From Clostridia bacterium (GTDB lineage: Bacteria; Bacillota; Clostridia; Oscillospirales; Acutalibacteraceae), in NCBI GenBank assembly GCA_900767015.1, contig CAAFXQ010000152.1:1-7017 (forward strand): 7,017 nucleotides of DNA, given 5' to 3'. The position numbers and the translations under genes are program-made. The stretch's first letter is position 1. Every line of letters begins with the position of its first letter. Shown in pieces: positions 1 through 5,554 of the stretch. Under the pieces are notes generated by a model. That model ran no database searches. It worked only from the letters and a program-made list of their open reading frames with translations, and was not told the origin of the DNA.

Positions 1-487
1 GCTGAACCCTGCCTATGAAGAAGTGCGCAATCTTATTGCCGAGGGCGCAAAGGAATATATCATTGATGACGCAGAACTTGAAAGAGTCAAGGCGAGTTAC
101 CCTGTTATCTGGAAAGATAAGAATGCAAAACCGAAGCTTTGCTTCATGGGCTGCCCGCATATGTCGCTTGAACAGCTGAAATCGTGGACGGACAGAGTAG
201 AGCAGGCGCTTCGGGAAAGCGGAGCCCGAAAGGTCAGCATTCCGACTGTATTCACGGCGGCGCCGGGAGTTCTGAAGGAGTTTGAAAAAACACCGTATGC
301 GAAGCGGCTCAAGGATACCGGGGTTATTACTTCTTATATTTGTCCGCTGATGTATATGAATAATCCCTTGTGTGCGAAAATGCCTGTTATTACATCATCG
401 AATAAGCTTCGTACCTATACAACCGCTAAATACTATACAGAAGACGAAATTCTGAAAGAAATAACAAAAGGAGGGGCAAAGTCATGA
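1..487 (+). CDS. Aconitase X large (catalytic) subunit, 5' end cut off by the window
   Basis: This is the C-terminal part (about 161 residues) of an aconitase X catalytic subunit (DUF521/AcnX family), normally about 400 residues. The frame is open from base 2, so the GTG at base 23 is internal and not a start. Visible family features are a Cys-x3-Gly-Cys-Pro-His stretch (Cys codons at 140-142 and 152-154), a later Ile-Cys-Pro-Leu (around 339-350) and a Ser-Ser-Asn-Lys...Tyr-Tyr segment near the end, like the TxSxK...Y block of the family. Some of the cysteines probably bind the Fe-S cluster (inference). Known AcnX enzymes are dehydratases: bacterial ones act on cis-3-hydroxy-L-proline and archaeal ones on mevalonate 5-phosphate. 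The substrate here is not readable. The stop overlaps the start of the small-subunit gene by 4 nt (ATGA), so the two are probably translationally coupled. Confidence 0.88.
   Translation, partial: LNPAYEEVRNLIAEGAKEYIIDDAELERVKASYPVIWKDKNAKPKLCFMGCPHMSLEQLKSWTDRVEQALRESGARKVSIPTVFTAAPGVLKEFEKTPYAKRLKDTGVITSYICPLMYMNNPLCAKMPVITSSNKLRTYTTAKYYTEDEILKEITKGGAKS
470..476 (+). promoter_or_regulatory. Ribosome binding site for the AcnX small subunit
   Basis: GGAGGGG lies 7 nt before the ATG at 484 and inside the end of the large-subunit gene. It fixes the start of the small subunit and supports coupled translation of the two overlapping genes. Confidence 0.8.
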
Positions 488-927
488 AGGTTTTTAAAGG
501 AAGAACGGTAACACCCGGAACGGCAACAGCCAAAGCGCTTGTTTCCCACGGTGGACTGAATACGCTTGCATCTTTCCAAAAGGCTTTGCAATTCGGCGAT
601 AAAAAAGCCACCTGCGGCGATCAGAATAATCCCGATCTGTACGGTAAGCAGATGGCAGGTGCCGCACTTTGTCTGCCTCAGACGATCGGCTCGACAACGG
701 GCGGTCTGGTTTTATATTGTGCCTGCGCCATGAAGCGTCAGCCGGCTTGTATGCTGTTTGCCAATCATATCGATTCGCTTGCAGCGTCCGGCGCCGTTCT
801 GGCTGAGGTCTGGCTTGATGACATTACGATGCCTGTTGTCGACTGCCTCGGCGATGAGTTTCTGAACTACGTCAAAGACGGCATGACGATCACGATCAAA
901 GACGACGGTACGGTCGAAGTCGATTGA
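484..927 (+). CDS. Aconitase X small (swivel-domain) subunit
   Basis: The 147-residue product is a stand-alone swivel domain of aconitase X (DUF126 family). It pairs with the large subunit encoded just upstream to form a cytosolic Fe-S dehydratase. The protein opens with the family's Lys-Gly-Arg-x-Val-x-Pro-Gly-x-Ala stretch (residues 5-14) and carries the Gly-Ser-Thr-Thr-Gly-Gly turn at about 78-83, the position of the conserved active-site serine loop. It ends in a short beta-rich tail. The ATG is well supported by a GGAGGGG ribosome binding site at 470-476 with a 7-nt spacer, and it overlaps the large-subunit stop by 4 nt. The stop TGA (925-927) directly abuts the stop of the convergent permease gene. 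A strong terminator lies 46 nt further on. In many bacteria AcnX sits with hydroxyproline or proline-racemase genes; any such partners would be upstream of this window. Confidence 0.9.
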   Translation: MKVFKGRTVTPGTATAKALVSHGGLNTLASFQKALQFGDKKATCGDQNNPDLYGKQMAGAALCLPQTIGSTTGGLVLYCACAMKRQPACMLFANHIDSLAASGAVLAEVWLDDITMPVVDCLGDEFLNYVKDGMTITIKDDGTVEVD

Positions 928-1701
928 TCAGATATATTTGAATACGACGGTCACGATACCGACGATTATGAGCACTAAACCGGTAACACGGTTTAGTGTT
1001 TTTGCGCTTGCCTTGTTTGCGATTTTTGCGGCAATCAATGCCCAGATCAGCGTTGAAATTACGCAGAACACAAGCGCCCAGATGTCGGTGATTTCCCCGG
1101 AAATCACAAAGTGACTTGCCGAACCGGTAAAGGCCGTAAACGCCATGATAAAAACACTTGTTCCGACAGCGGTTTTCAGTTCATATCCTAAGACCGTAAC
1201 AAGGACAAGCAGCATCATCATTCCGCCGCCGGCGCCGACGAATCCGCAGATAAAGCCGATCATGCACCCGCAAAGAATCGAGCGGATAACTCTTTGCTTT
1301 GCGCTAAGCTTTTCCGCCATGCCCTCTTTGGTTGTCATAACGGGCTTAACGATGAATTTGATGCCGAGAAAGACAGTCATGATCTGAGACATTGAGCCCA
1401 TGGTCGTATTCGGAACCATGTTCGAAATCCAGCTTCCGATCATGGTGAAGCAAAGAACACTGGCCATCATAATTGACCCGTTCTTAATATCAAGATTTTT
1501 GCTTTTTCCGTAAGTGTAAGCACTCACAGCACTCGCCAGAACATCGCTCGCCAGGGCGATACCGACCGCCTGATAGGCCGGAAGTCCGAGAAAGGCTATC
1601 AGCATGGGACTGATTACAGCGGCGGCGCTCATACCGGCAAAACCGGTTCCCAGGCCTGCTCCGATTCCCGCAATAAAACAAATGATAAACTTATAAAGCA
1701 T
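928..1701 (-). CDS. TauE/SafE-family membrane permease (putative sulfite/organosulfonate or anion exporter)
   Basis: The 257-residue, very hydrophobic protein has about eight predicted membrane segments in two related halves, the layout of the TauE/SafE (DUF81) family. Each half begins with a glycine-rich segment: residues 11-34 (Ala-Gly-Ile-Gly-Ala-Gly-Leu-Gly..., then Ser-Pro-Met) and 148-167 (Gly-Phe-Val-Gly-Ala-Gly-Gly-Gly-Met). A polar cytoplasmic linker lies at about 121-138. Family members move sulfite, sulfoacetate, sulfolactate or other small anions across the inner membrane, but most are uncharacterised and the substrate here is unknown. The start ATG has an AAGGTG ribosome binding site at 1707-1712 (6-nt spacer to GGTG is compatible). 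The gene follows cdaR by 87 nt in the same direction with no good promoter visible, so it may depend on read-through. Its 3' end houses the terminator of the convergent AcnX operon. Confidence 0.85.
   Translation of the reverse strand: MLYKFIICFIAGIGAGLGTGFAGMSAAAVISPMLIAFLGLPAYQAVGIALASDVLASAVSAYTYGKSKNLDIKNGSIMMASVLCFTMIGSWISNMVPNTTMGSMSQIMTVFLGIKFIVKPVMTTKEGMAEKLSAKQRVIRSILCGCMIGFICGFVGAGGGMMMLLVLVTVLGYELKTAVGTSVFIMAFTAFTGSASHFVISGEITDIWALVFCVISTLIWALIAAKIANKASAKTLNRVTGLVLIIVGIVTVVFKYI
973..1003 (+). terminator. Intrinsic terminator of the AcnX operon, located inside the convergent permease gene
   Basis: Perfect 10-bp inverted repeat: CACTAAACCG (973-982), 6-nt loop GTAACA, CGGTTTAGTG (989-998), followed at once by TTTTT (999-1003). 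This is a textbook factor-independent terminator for plus-strand transcripts, 46 nt after the AcnX small-subunit stop. The same bases encode residues of the last part of the permease on the minus strand. Read in the minus direction, the hairpin is followed by CTCATAATC with no T-run, so it should not stop permease transcription. Confidence 0.85.
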
Positions 1702-1715
1702 TTTTTCACCTTTTC

Positions 1716-1750
1716 TGCCGATAATGCGGCAATGTCCTTTCTTTTATCGG
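1716..1750 (-). repeat. Overlapping alternative stems in the permease leader
   Basis: On the minus-strand transcript, a short hairpin TGCCG-CATTAT-CGGCA (1731-1716) sits directly before the permease ribosome binding site. A second pairing, CCGATAA (1750-1744) with TTATCGG (1724-1718), uses three of the same bases (1718-1720), so the two stems exclude each other. Whether either forms is untested; the stems are short and could be chance. Confidence 0.3.
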
Positions 1751-1757
1751 TAATGAA

Positions 1758-1783
1758 TCGGTGAACAGTTACCTGCTCACCGA
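1758..1783 (-). terminator. Hairpin after cdaR; weak terminator or RNA processing element
   Basis: The minus-strand RNA can fold into an 11-bp stem starting five bases after the cdaR stop codon: TCGGTGAGCAG, loop GTAA (a GNRA-type tetraloop), CTGTTCACCGA, with a single G-T wobble. The plus strand would have an A-C mismatch at that place, which favours a function on the minus strand. The following bases (TTCATTACC) are a poor T-run, so termination is probably partial at best. It could also protect the 3' end of the cdaAR message. Confidence 0.5.
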
Positions 1784-1788
1784 AAGAA

Positions 1789-3111
1789 TTATTGCTTTTT
1801 GCTTACTGTTACATAAGCTTTATATTTTCCGCTGACCCAACAGCTTTTTCCGTAATCAGACTGAATGGAAATATTCGAAATCTGGACGGATTGAACCGAA
1901 GAAATCGCAGCGTCAAGAGAAGAAACGTTGATTTCAATCTGAAGCATATCGGGCGTGATTTTGTCAATCTGCGCTTTCGGCCCGATTATTTTCACGCTGT
2001 CAAGTCCGGTTGCGTCAAGATTAACAGCGTATTCGTAGCCGTCAGCCTGATTGAGCAATACCGTTTTGGCACCGGTAGCGTTCACGGTCGTCTTGCTTTG
2101 CGAATAAAGGTTGACACGAACGGTGAAGGTTTTGATTGATGAATCGACAATGCTTACGACTGACTTTTCGTCGGGTGTAAACTCAAATGTATTCAGTCCG
2201 TTTTCGAGTTCTTTAAAATCAATCGTTCCGACATTGAAGGATTCGTAATCCGTATCGTCGAGCGGATTATATGAAATCTCGATCTGAGAAGGATATATGC
2301 TGACCTTCGGCGGATTGTCCTCAAAAGCCTGCGGTTCGTTGATAAATTTAACAGTCGTCGGAACGGTTTTTACTCTTGAAACGGGTATGGTAATAGTTGC
2401 CGTGTTCGCTTCAAGAGCCAGACTGTCACAAACTAAAAATTGTGAACCTTTTTCATTTTCGAGGTCAAAGCTTACCTGAGCCGTAACTTCTCTTGTCTCT
2501 TTCAGCGGCAGATTATTTTCGTCCAGGGTTGCCTCAAAATATACCTTCTTTATTTTTTCAACAACCGATGCAGGTCCGCTCACATCAACCGTGCTCAGCG
2601 AAGGAACCGGCTGGCCGACACTGTATCCGTCGCTTACTAAGGTGTCAAGCTTGTTGTTGAGTTTGGCTTCAACATTGAATTTTTCCGTAGTTTTGCGGTC
2701 ATAAAAAACGGTGATCGTTGACGGATAAACGCCTACGACGGAAACGTCTGATTCACTCGATTTTGCCGAAAGAGTGATGACCTTATAGCCCGCTGAATCA
2801 ATATATCCGCTTGAAGCTTCAACGGTGATATTATCCTTGCTGAAGGATTTGGAGTTGATGACATAGCTCTTACCGGACACCTCAACGTCGACCGTAAGCT
2901 TGTCCGAATCAACAAAGGCAACAAAATCATTGTCCTTTGTAAAAGTTGTATCCAATGAGATTTTAACATCGGAAATGGTTCGGGTTGTGTTGTCGCTGTA
3001 ATTGATTTTTACTGCAGCCCAAAAAACAATTGCCAGAAAAACAGAAAAAGCCAAAACAAACTTGTTATTATAAAATAACTTTTCAAGAGTCTTTTTATTC
3101 TTCATCGGCAT
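1789..3111 (-). CDS. cdaR: CdaR, YbbR-domain regulator of the diadenylate cyclase
   Basis: The 440-residue protein has one N-terminal membrane anchor (about residues 18-34) after a basic cytoplasmic stretch. The rest, exported outside the membrane, appears as four repeated YbbR-like beta domains at roughly 44-137, 143-243, 249-333 and 341-437. Repeat signatures include Val-Ser-Gly-Pro-Ala-Ser-Val-Val (177-184) and the parallel Ile-Ile-Gly-Pro-Lys-Ala-Gln-Ile (375-382). In Firmicutes such proteins bind CdaA in the membrane and modulate c-di-AMP synthesis. The gene overlaps cdaA by 17 nt, supporting that pairing. Two starts are possible: Met1 at 3109-3111 is 4 nt from the AGGAGG, Met3 at 3103-3105 is 10 nt from it. 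The usual third gene, glmM, does not follow. Identification is strong from operon position and architecture; the domain limits are estimates. Confidence 0.88.
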   Translation of the reverse strand: MPMKNKKTLEKLFYNNKFVLAFSVFLAIVFWAAVKINYSDNTTRTISDVKISLDTTFTKDNDFVAFVDSDKLTVDVEVSGKSYVINSKSFSKDNITVEASSGYIDSAGYKVITLSAKSSESDVSVVGVYPSTITVFYDRKTTEKFNVEAKLNNKLDTLVSDGYSVGQPVPSLSTVDVSGPASVVEKIKKVYFEATLDENNLPLKETREVTAQVSFDLENEKGSQFLVCDSLALEANTATITIPVSRVKTVPTTVKFINEPQAFEDNPPKVSIYPSQIEISYNPLDDTDYESFNVGTIDFKELENGLNTFEFTPDEKSVVSIVDSSIKTFTVRVNLYSQSKTTVNATGAKTVLLNQADGYEYAVNLDATGLDSVKIIGPKAQIDKITPDMLQIEINVSSLDAAISSVQSVQISNISIQSDYGKSCWVSGKYKAYVTVSKKQ

Positions 3112-3967
3112 CTTTCCTCCTGCGATTTTTTTTACCGCTCTTTTTGTCTGAATCGTCCGTGATGAGGAATTGCATCAGCTTTTCAAGAAGCTCGCCCTGA
3201 GAAACATTTCGGGTCAGCACCGAATCTTTTGCAACAGAGATCTGACCTGTTTCTTCCGAAACAACAACAATAAGGGCATCGGAATGTTCACTCATTCCGA
3301 CGGCGGCTCTGTGTCTCGTGCCGAGTTCACGGCCAATCTGAGCCTGCGTCAGCGGCAGAATACATCCGGCGGCATGGATACGGTTATTCCGGATAATCAT
3401 GGCGCCGTCATGAAGCGGAGCTTTGGGATAAAAGATATTTTCAATAACGGGGATTGAAATCTGCGCATCGACAGGACTGCCCGTAGCAATAATTTCGCCA
3501 AGCGGACTTTTTCCTTCGATAACGATGAGTGCACCCGTTTTGCTTTCGGACATATTGCTTGCCGCTTTTGCGATGCAGGAAGCGCCGGCACGAAGCTGTT
3601 CTTTTGTCAGTTCGGAGTTTTTCGAAAACAGCGTAAATTTCTTAAAATCTCCGCGGCCGAACGATTCAATGGCATGACGGATTTCAGGCTGAAACAAAAG
3701 AATCAAAACAAGGACAATATCGTCAAAAAGCCTGCTGAAAACAAACTTACTGGTTGACATATTCAAAGCGGAAACCAACAGATAAACCAGCGCAATTAAA
3801 ACGATGCCTCTTACAAGATGAATGGCTCTCGTCTGTCTGAAAAGCTTAATACAATAATAGATAATGAGCGTTATGGTAAGGATATCCAAAATATCGTACC
3901 ATTGCAAAGACGTAATAAGCTTCATTGCATTTTCGCCGAAAGAATTAAAAAACTCCGTCATATTCAT
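3095..3967 (-). CDS. cdaA: Membrane diadenylate cyclase CdaA (c-di-AMP synthase)
   Basis: CdaA joins two ATP into cyclic di-AMP plus two pyrophosphates, a second messenger controlling potassium and osmolyte transport and cell-wall homeostasis. The 290-residue protein has three N-terminal membrane segments (about 27-41, 50-68 and 80-93) and a cytosolic DAC domain (about 95-270). Both catalytic motifs are intact: Asp-Gly-Ala at 187-189 within PLHDGAMII, and Arg-His-Arg at 218-220 within GTRHRAAVG. The length is slightly above the usual roughly 275 because of a charged tail (275-290, Lys/Arg then Asp/Glu), whose codons contain the ribosome binding site of cdaR. The chosen ATG (3965-3967) has only a weak upstream GGTTGGTG; Met3 (3959-3961) lies 7 nt after that GGTG and may be the real start. 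A candidate promoter lies just upstream. Upstream neighbours are a desulfurase and DUF3343, which is not the classic cdaA context. Confidence 0.95.
   Translation of the reverse strand: MNMTEFFNSFGENAMKLITSLQWYDILDILTITLIIYYCIKLFRQTRAIHLVRGIVLIALVYLLVSALNMSTSKFVFSRLFDDIVLVLILLFQPEIRHAIESFGRGDFKKFTLFSKNSELTKEQLRAGASCIAKAASNMSESKTGALIVIEGKSPLGEIIATGSPVDAQISIPVIENIFYPKAPLHDGAMIIRNNRIHAAGCILPLTQAQIGRELGTRHRAAVGMSEHSDALIVVVSEETGQISVAKDSVLTRNVSQGELLEKLMQFLITDDSDKKSGKKNRRRKDADEE
3116..3121 (-). promoter_or_regulatory. Ribosome binding site of cdaR, made of two Arg codons of cdaA
   Basis: AGGAGG on the minus strand is in frame as two AGG arginine codons in the tail of CdaA, and serves as the Shine-Dalgarno sequence of cdaR, 4 nt before Met1 or 10 nt before Met3. 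Confidence 0.75.
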
Positions 3968-3988
3968 ACACCAACCAAAAAACTTTGC

Positions 3989-4018
3989 CTTATATCATAC
4001 CGTCTATTGTTAAAACAA
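3989..4018 (-). promoter_or_regulatory. Candidate sigma-A promoter of cdaA
   Basis: On the minus strand, an extended -10 element TG-A-TATAAG (3997-3989) lies 18 nt downstream of TTGTTT (4018-4013), which matches the -35 consensus in its first three bases only. The expected transcript start is near 3982, giving a leader of about 15-20 nt. The short inverted repeat TTGTT-TT-AACAA (4018-4007) covers the -35. No convincing terminator of the upstream desulfurase gene is seen in 3968-4060, so read-through is also likely. Confidence 0.4.
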
Positions 4019-4060
4019 GACTAAAATAACAACAATACACGGCTCATTTTCTCAATAATA

Positions 4061-5209
4061 TTACCATATTTCTTGTCTCATTGCAATTTTATTTATGCAA
4101 AAAATCAACTTTTTTATATCATTTACGCTGTTGAACAAGCCCGGACTGATTCTGACCGTCCCTTGTTCGGTTGTCGATGCACTTTTATGTGCTAATGCCG
4201 AACAATGATAGCCTGCCCGGCAGGCAATATTATTTTGATCGAGCAATTCACCGATTTGCTCACTGTGAATTTTCCCGATATTAAAGCTTATCACGCCGCT
4301 TATCGTTTTTGAGTGCATATTGTCATAAACGGTGACACCATTTATATTTTTCAGTTCACTCGTTATCCATTCCGTAAACCGGCTTTCCTTTTTTAAAATG
4401 TTTTCACATCCGATTGATTCAACAATTCTCAGTCCCTCGTAAAGTCCGGCAATACCGGGTAAATTGACGGTGCCGCTTTCGAACTTGTCAGGCAGAACGT
4501 CGGGCTGCGATGGCTCAAGAGAAAGGCTTCCGGTGCCGCCCTCAATAAAGGATTCAAGCTGTGCATTGCGATTCAGGATCAGAAGTCCTGTACCCATCGG
4601 GCCTAATAAGCCCTTGTGGCCCGGCATGCAGAGGAAATCGATGGCGCTGTTATTGACATCATATCGGAAGGTTCCGGCTGATTGTGCAGCGTCAACGGCA
4701 AACAAGATACCTTTTTCCCGGCATAACCTGCCGATTTCTTCGATCGGAAGAACTGTTCCGAAAACATTGGAAACATGACAGCAGGCAATCAGCCGTGTGT
4801 TCGGCTTAATCAGCGATTGAAAATTTATGACGGTCTGTTCGTCATTTTCCGGGACAACCTGAGCGACATCATACGTTATGATTCCCTGTTCAGACAGTTT
4901 TTGAACGGGTCTTAATAAAGAATTGTGCTCAAGCGAAGAAATAATTACATGATCTCCCTTTTTCAGACACCCTTTAATCACCGTATTCAATGATTCCGTG
5001 CAGTTTTTTGTGAAAATAACACGTTCGCTGTCTGCGCCGAAAATTTCCGCCGCTTTTTCTCGTGTTTTGTAAACCGTTTCGCCCGCTTTGACAGAAAGCC
5101 GGTGTCCTCCTCGTCCGGGGTTGGCTGAATATAGCGATGCTCTGCACATAGCATCGAGTACACATTTCGGTTTCGGAAAAGATGTGGCGGCATTATCAAG
5201 ATAAATCAT
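4061..5209 (-). CDS. PLP-dependent cysteine desulfurase, class V aminotransferase fold (EF2568-like family)
   Basis: The 382-residue enzyme probably removes sulfur (or selenium) from cysteine (or selenocysteine), leaving a persulfide on its own cysteine for transfer to an acceptor. Family residues are complete: the N-terminal Tyr-Leu-Asp-Asn-Ala-Ala-Thr (3-9), Asn-Pro-Gly-Arg-Gly-Gly-His (30-36), Glu-His-Asn (94-96), cofactor-binding Asp173 in DAAQ, Schiff-base Lys199 in GHKG, Glu-Ser-Gly-Thr-Val-Asn (244-249) and the catalytic Cys336 in GYHCSALAH. The pattern best fits the family around Enterococcus EF2568 (TIGR01977), which published comparative work links to selenium-dependent molybdenum hydroxylases; it differs from housekeeping IscS/SufS. 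The start overlaps the DUF3343 stop by 4 nt (ATGA), with an AGGTGA site 6 nt upstream (5216-5221). No iscU or sufU scaffold is adjacent. The specific sulfur or selenium acceptor is unknown. Confidence 0.88.
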   Translation of the reverse strand: MIYLDNAATSFPKPKCVLDAMCRASLYSANPGRGGHRLSVKAGETVYKTREKAAEIFGADSERVIFTKNCTESLNTVIKGCLKKGDHVIISSLEHNSLLRPVQKLSEQGIITYDVAQVVPENDEQTVINFQSLIKPNTRLIACCHVSNVFGTVLPIEEIGRLCREKGILFAVDAAQSAGTFRYDVNNSAIDFLCMPGHKGLLGPMGTGLLILNRNAQLESFIEGGTGSLSLEPSQPDVLPDKFESGTVNLPGIAGLYEGLRIVESIGCENILKKESRFTEWITSELKNINGVTVYDNMHSKTISGVISFNIGKIHSEQIGELLDQNNIACRAGYHCSALAHKSASTTEQGTVRISPGLFNSVNDIKKLIFCINKIAMRQEIW

Positions 5210-5430
5210 TCTTCATCACCTAAATGTTCAACGCCGAAATTCGGAATGAAATTTTCGGAAACAATATCATAAGCTTCAAATATATCTCCGCTTACAAAAA
5301 GCGCATAATTGCACCCTTCCATATGATTCGGATTCGGATTTCTTCTGATTCTTGTCTTGAACCCTCTTTTATTCAGCAAAGAGGCAGCTTTTTGAGCAAA
5401 AGTCTGATTTGCAAATTTAATGTATGTCAT
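5206..5430 (-). CDS. DUF3343 small protein, putative Se/S carrier
   Basis: The 74-residue protein matches the DUF3343 (Se_S_carrier-like) family in size and pattern. A ferredoxin-like beta-alpha-beta start contains the helix Ala-Gln-Lys-Ala-Ala-Ser-Leu-Leu (12-19) followed by Gly-Phe-Lys-Thr-Arg. A single cysteine, Cys40 in Glu-Gly-Cys-Asn-Tyr-Ala-Leu, stands at the position expected for the conserved family cysteine that could carry a persulfide or selenide. The family's usual Ser-Cys-Gly is here Gly-Cys-Asn, a small departure. It is the first gene of the minus-strand block, with a GAGGTGA ribosome binding site at 5434-5440 and its stop inside the start of the desulfurase gene. The close coupling suggests that it accepts sulfur or selenium from that enzyme. 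This role is proposed for the family and has not been proven. Confidence 0.8.
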   Translation of the reverse strand: MTYIKFANQTFAQKAASLLNKRGFKTRIRRNPNPNHMEGCNYALFVSGDIFEAYDIVSENFIPNFGVEHLGDEE

Positions 5431-5461
5431 AAGTCACCTCTGTATGGTTAATATCAATATC

Positions 5462-5491
5462 AATATATGTAATGAAATATTCCGTCGTGAA
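5462..5491 (-). promoter_or_regulatory. Candidate promoter of the DUF3343-desulfurase operon
   Basis: On the minus strand, TTCACG (5491-5486, four of six consensus bases) is separated by 18 nt from TATATT (5467-5462, five of six). The expected start near 5455 leaves a leader of about 25 nt that holds the GAGGTGA ribosome binding site. The leader side also contains a short ATATCA tandem repeat (5451-5462). The area is AT-rich, so alternatives exist. Confidence 0.45.
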
Positions 5492-5513
5492 AAGTTAAAA
5501 ACTATTTTAGCTT
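5492..5513. repeat. Imperfect inverted repeat between the divergent promoters
   Basis: Arms AAGTTAAAA (5492-5500) and TTTTAGCTT (5505-5513) match at eight of nine positions around a 4-nt centre, ACTA. The repeat lies between the two outward-facing -35 elements, as an operator shared by both operons would. It is AT-rich and has no T-run typical of a terminator. A regulator is not identified. Confidence 0.4.
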
Positions 5514-5519
5514 AATCTG

Positions 5520-5548
5520 TTGAAGTGGCGGCGGATTTTTTGTATAAT
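5520..5548 (+). promoter_or_regulatory. Sigma-A-type promoter of the two-component operon
   Basis: TTGAAG (5520-5525), an exact 17-nt spacer and a perfect TATAAT (5543-5548). Transcription should begin at about 5553-5556, only some 12-14 nt before the ATG of the response regulator and right at its ribosome binding site. This position rules out the GTG at 5525 as a start codon. Confidence 0.75.
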
Positions 5549-5554
5549 AAAAAC

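Noticed and set aside
23..25. GTG as the start of a 154-residue protein
   Set aside because: The frame is open to the window edge and the product is plainly the C-terminal part of a longer AcnX subunit; no ribosome binding site precedes it.
904..920. Short hairpin near the end of the AcnX small-subunit gene as the permease terminator
   Set aside because: Only four base pairs form and no T-run follows on the minus strand.
1792..2139. 115-residue plus-strand open frame opposite cdaR
   Set aside because: It overlaps a conserved YbbR domain and has neither a convincing ribosome binding site nor a promoter.
3170..3457. 95-residue plus-strand open frame opposite cdaA
   Set aside because: It lies wholly within the catalytic domain of CdaA on the other strand, with no family resemblance or ribosome binding site.
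3968..4060. Terminator between the desulfurase and cdaA
   Set aside because: The only inverted repeat is a 7-bp AT-rich pair with a 19-nt loop overlapping the promoter, not a terminator shape.
4464..4778. 104-residue plus-strand open frame opposite the desulfurase
   Set aside because: A shadow of conserved desulfurase sequence; its product resembles no protein family.
5451..5467. ATATCA-type tandem repeats as a direct-repeat regulator site or CRISPR-like element
   Set aside because: There are only two short AT-rich copies with no spacer, well explained by an AT-rich promoter region.
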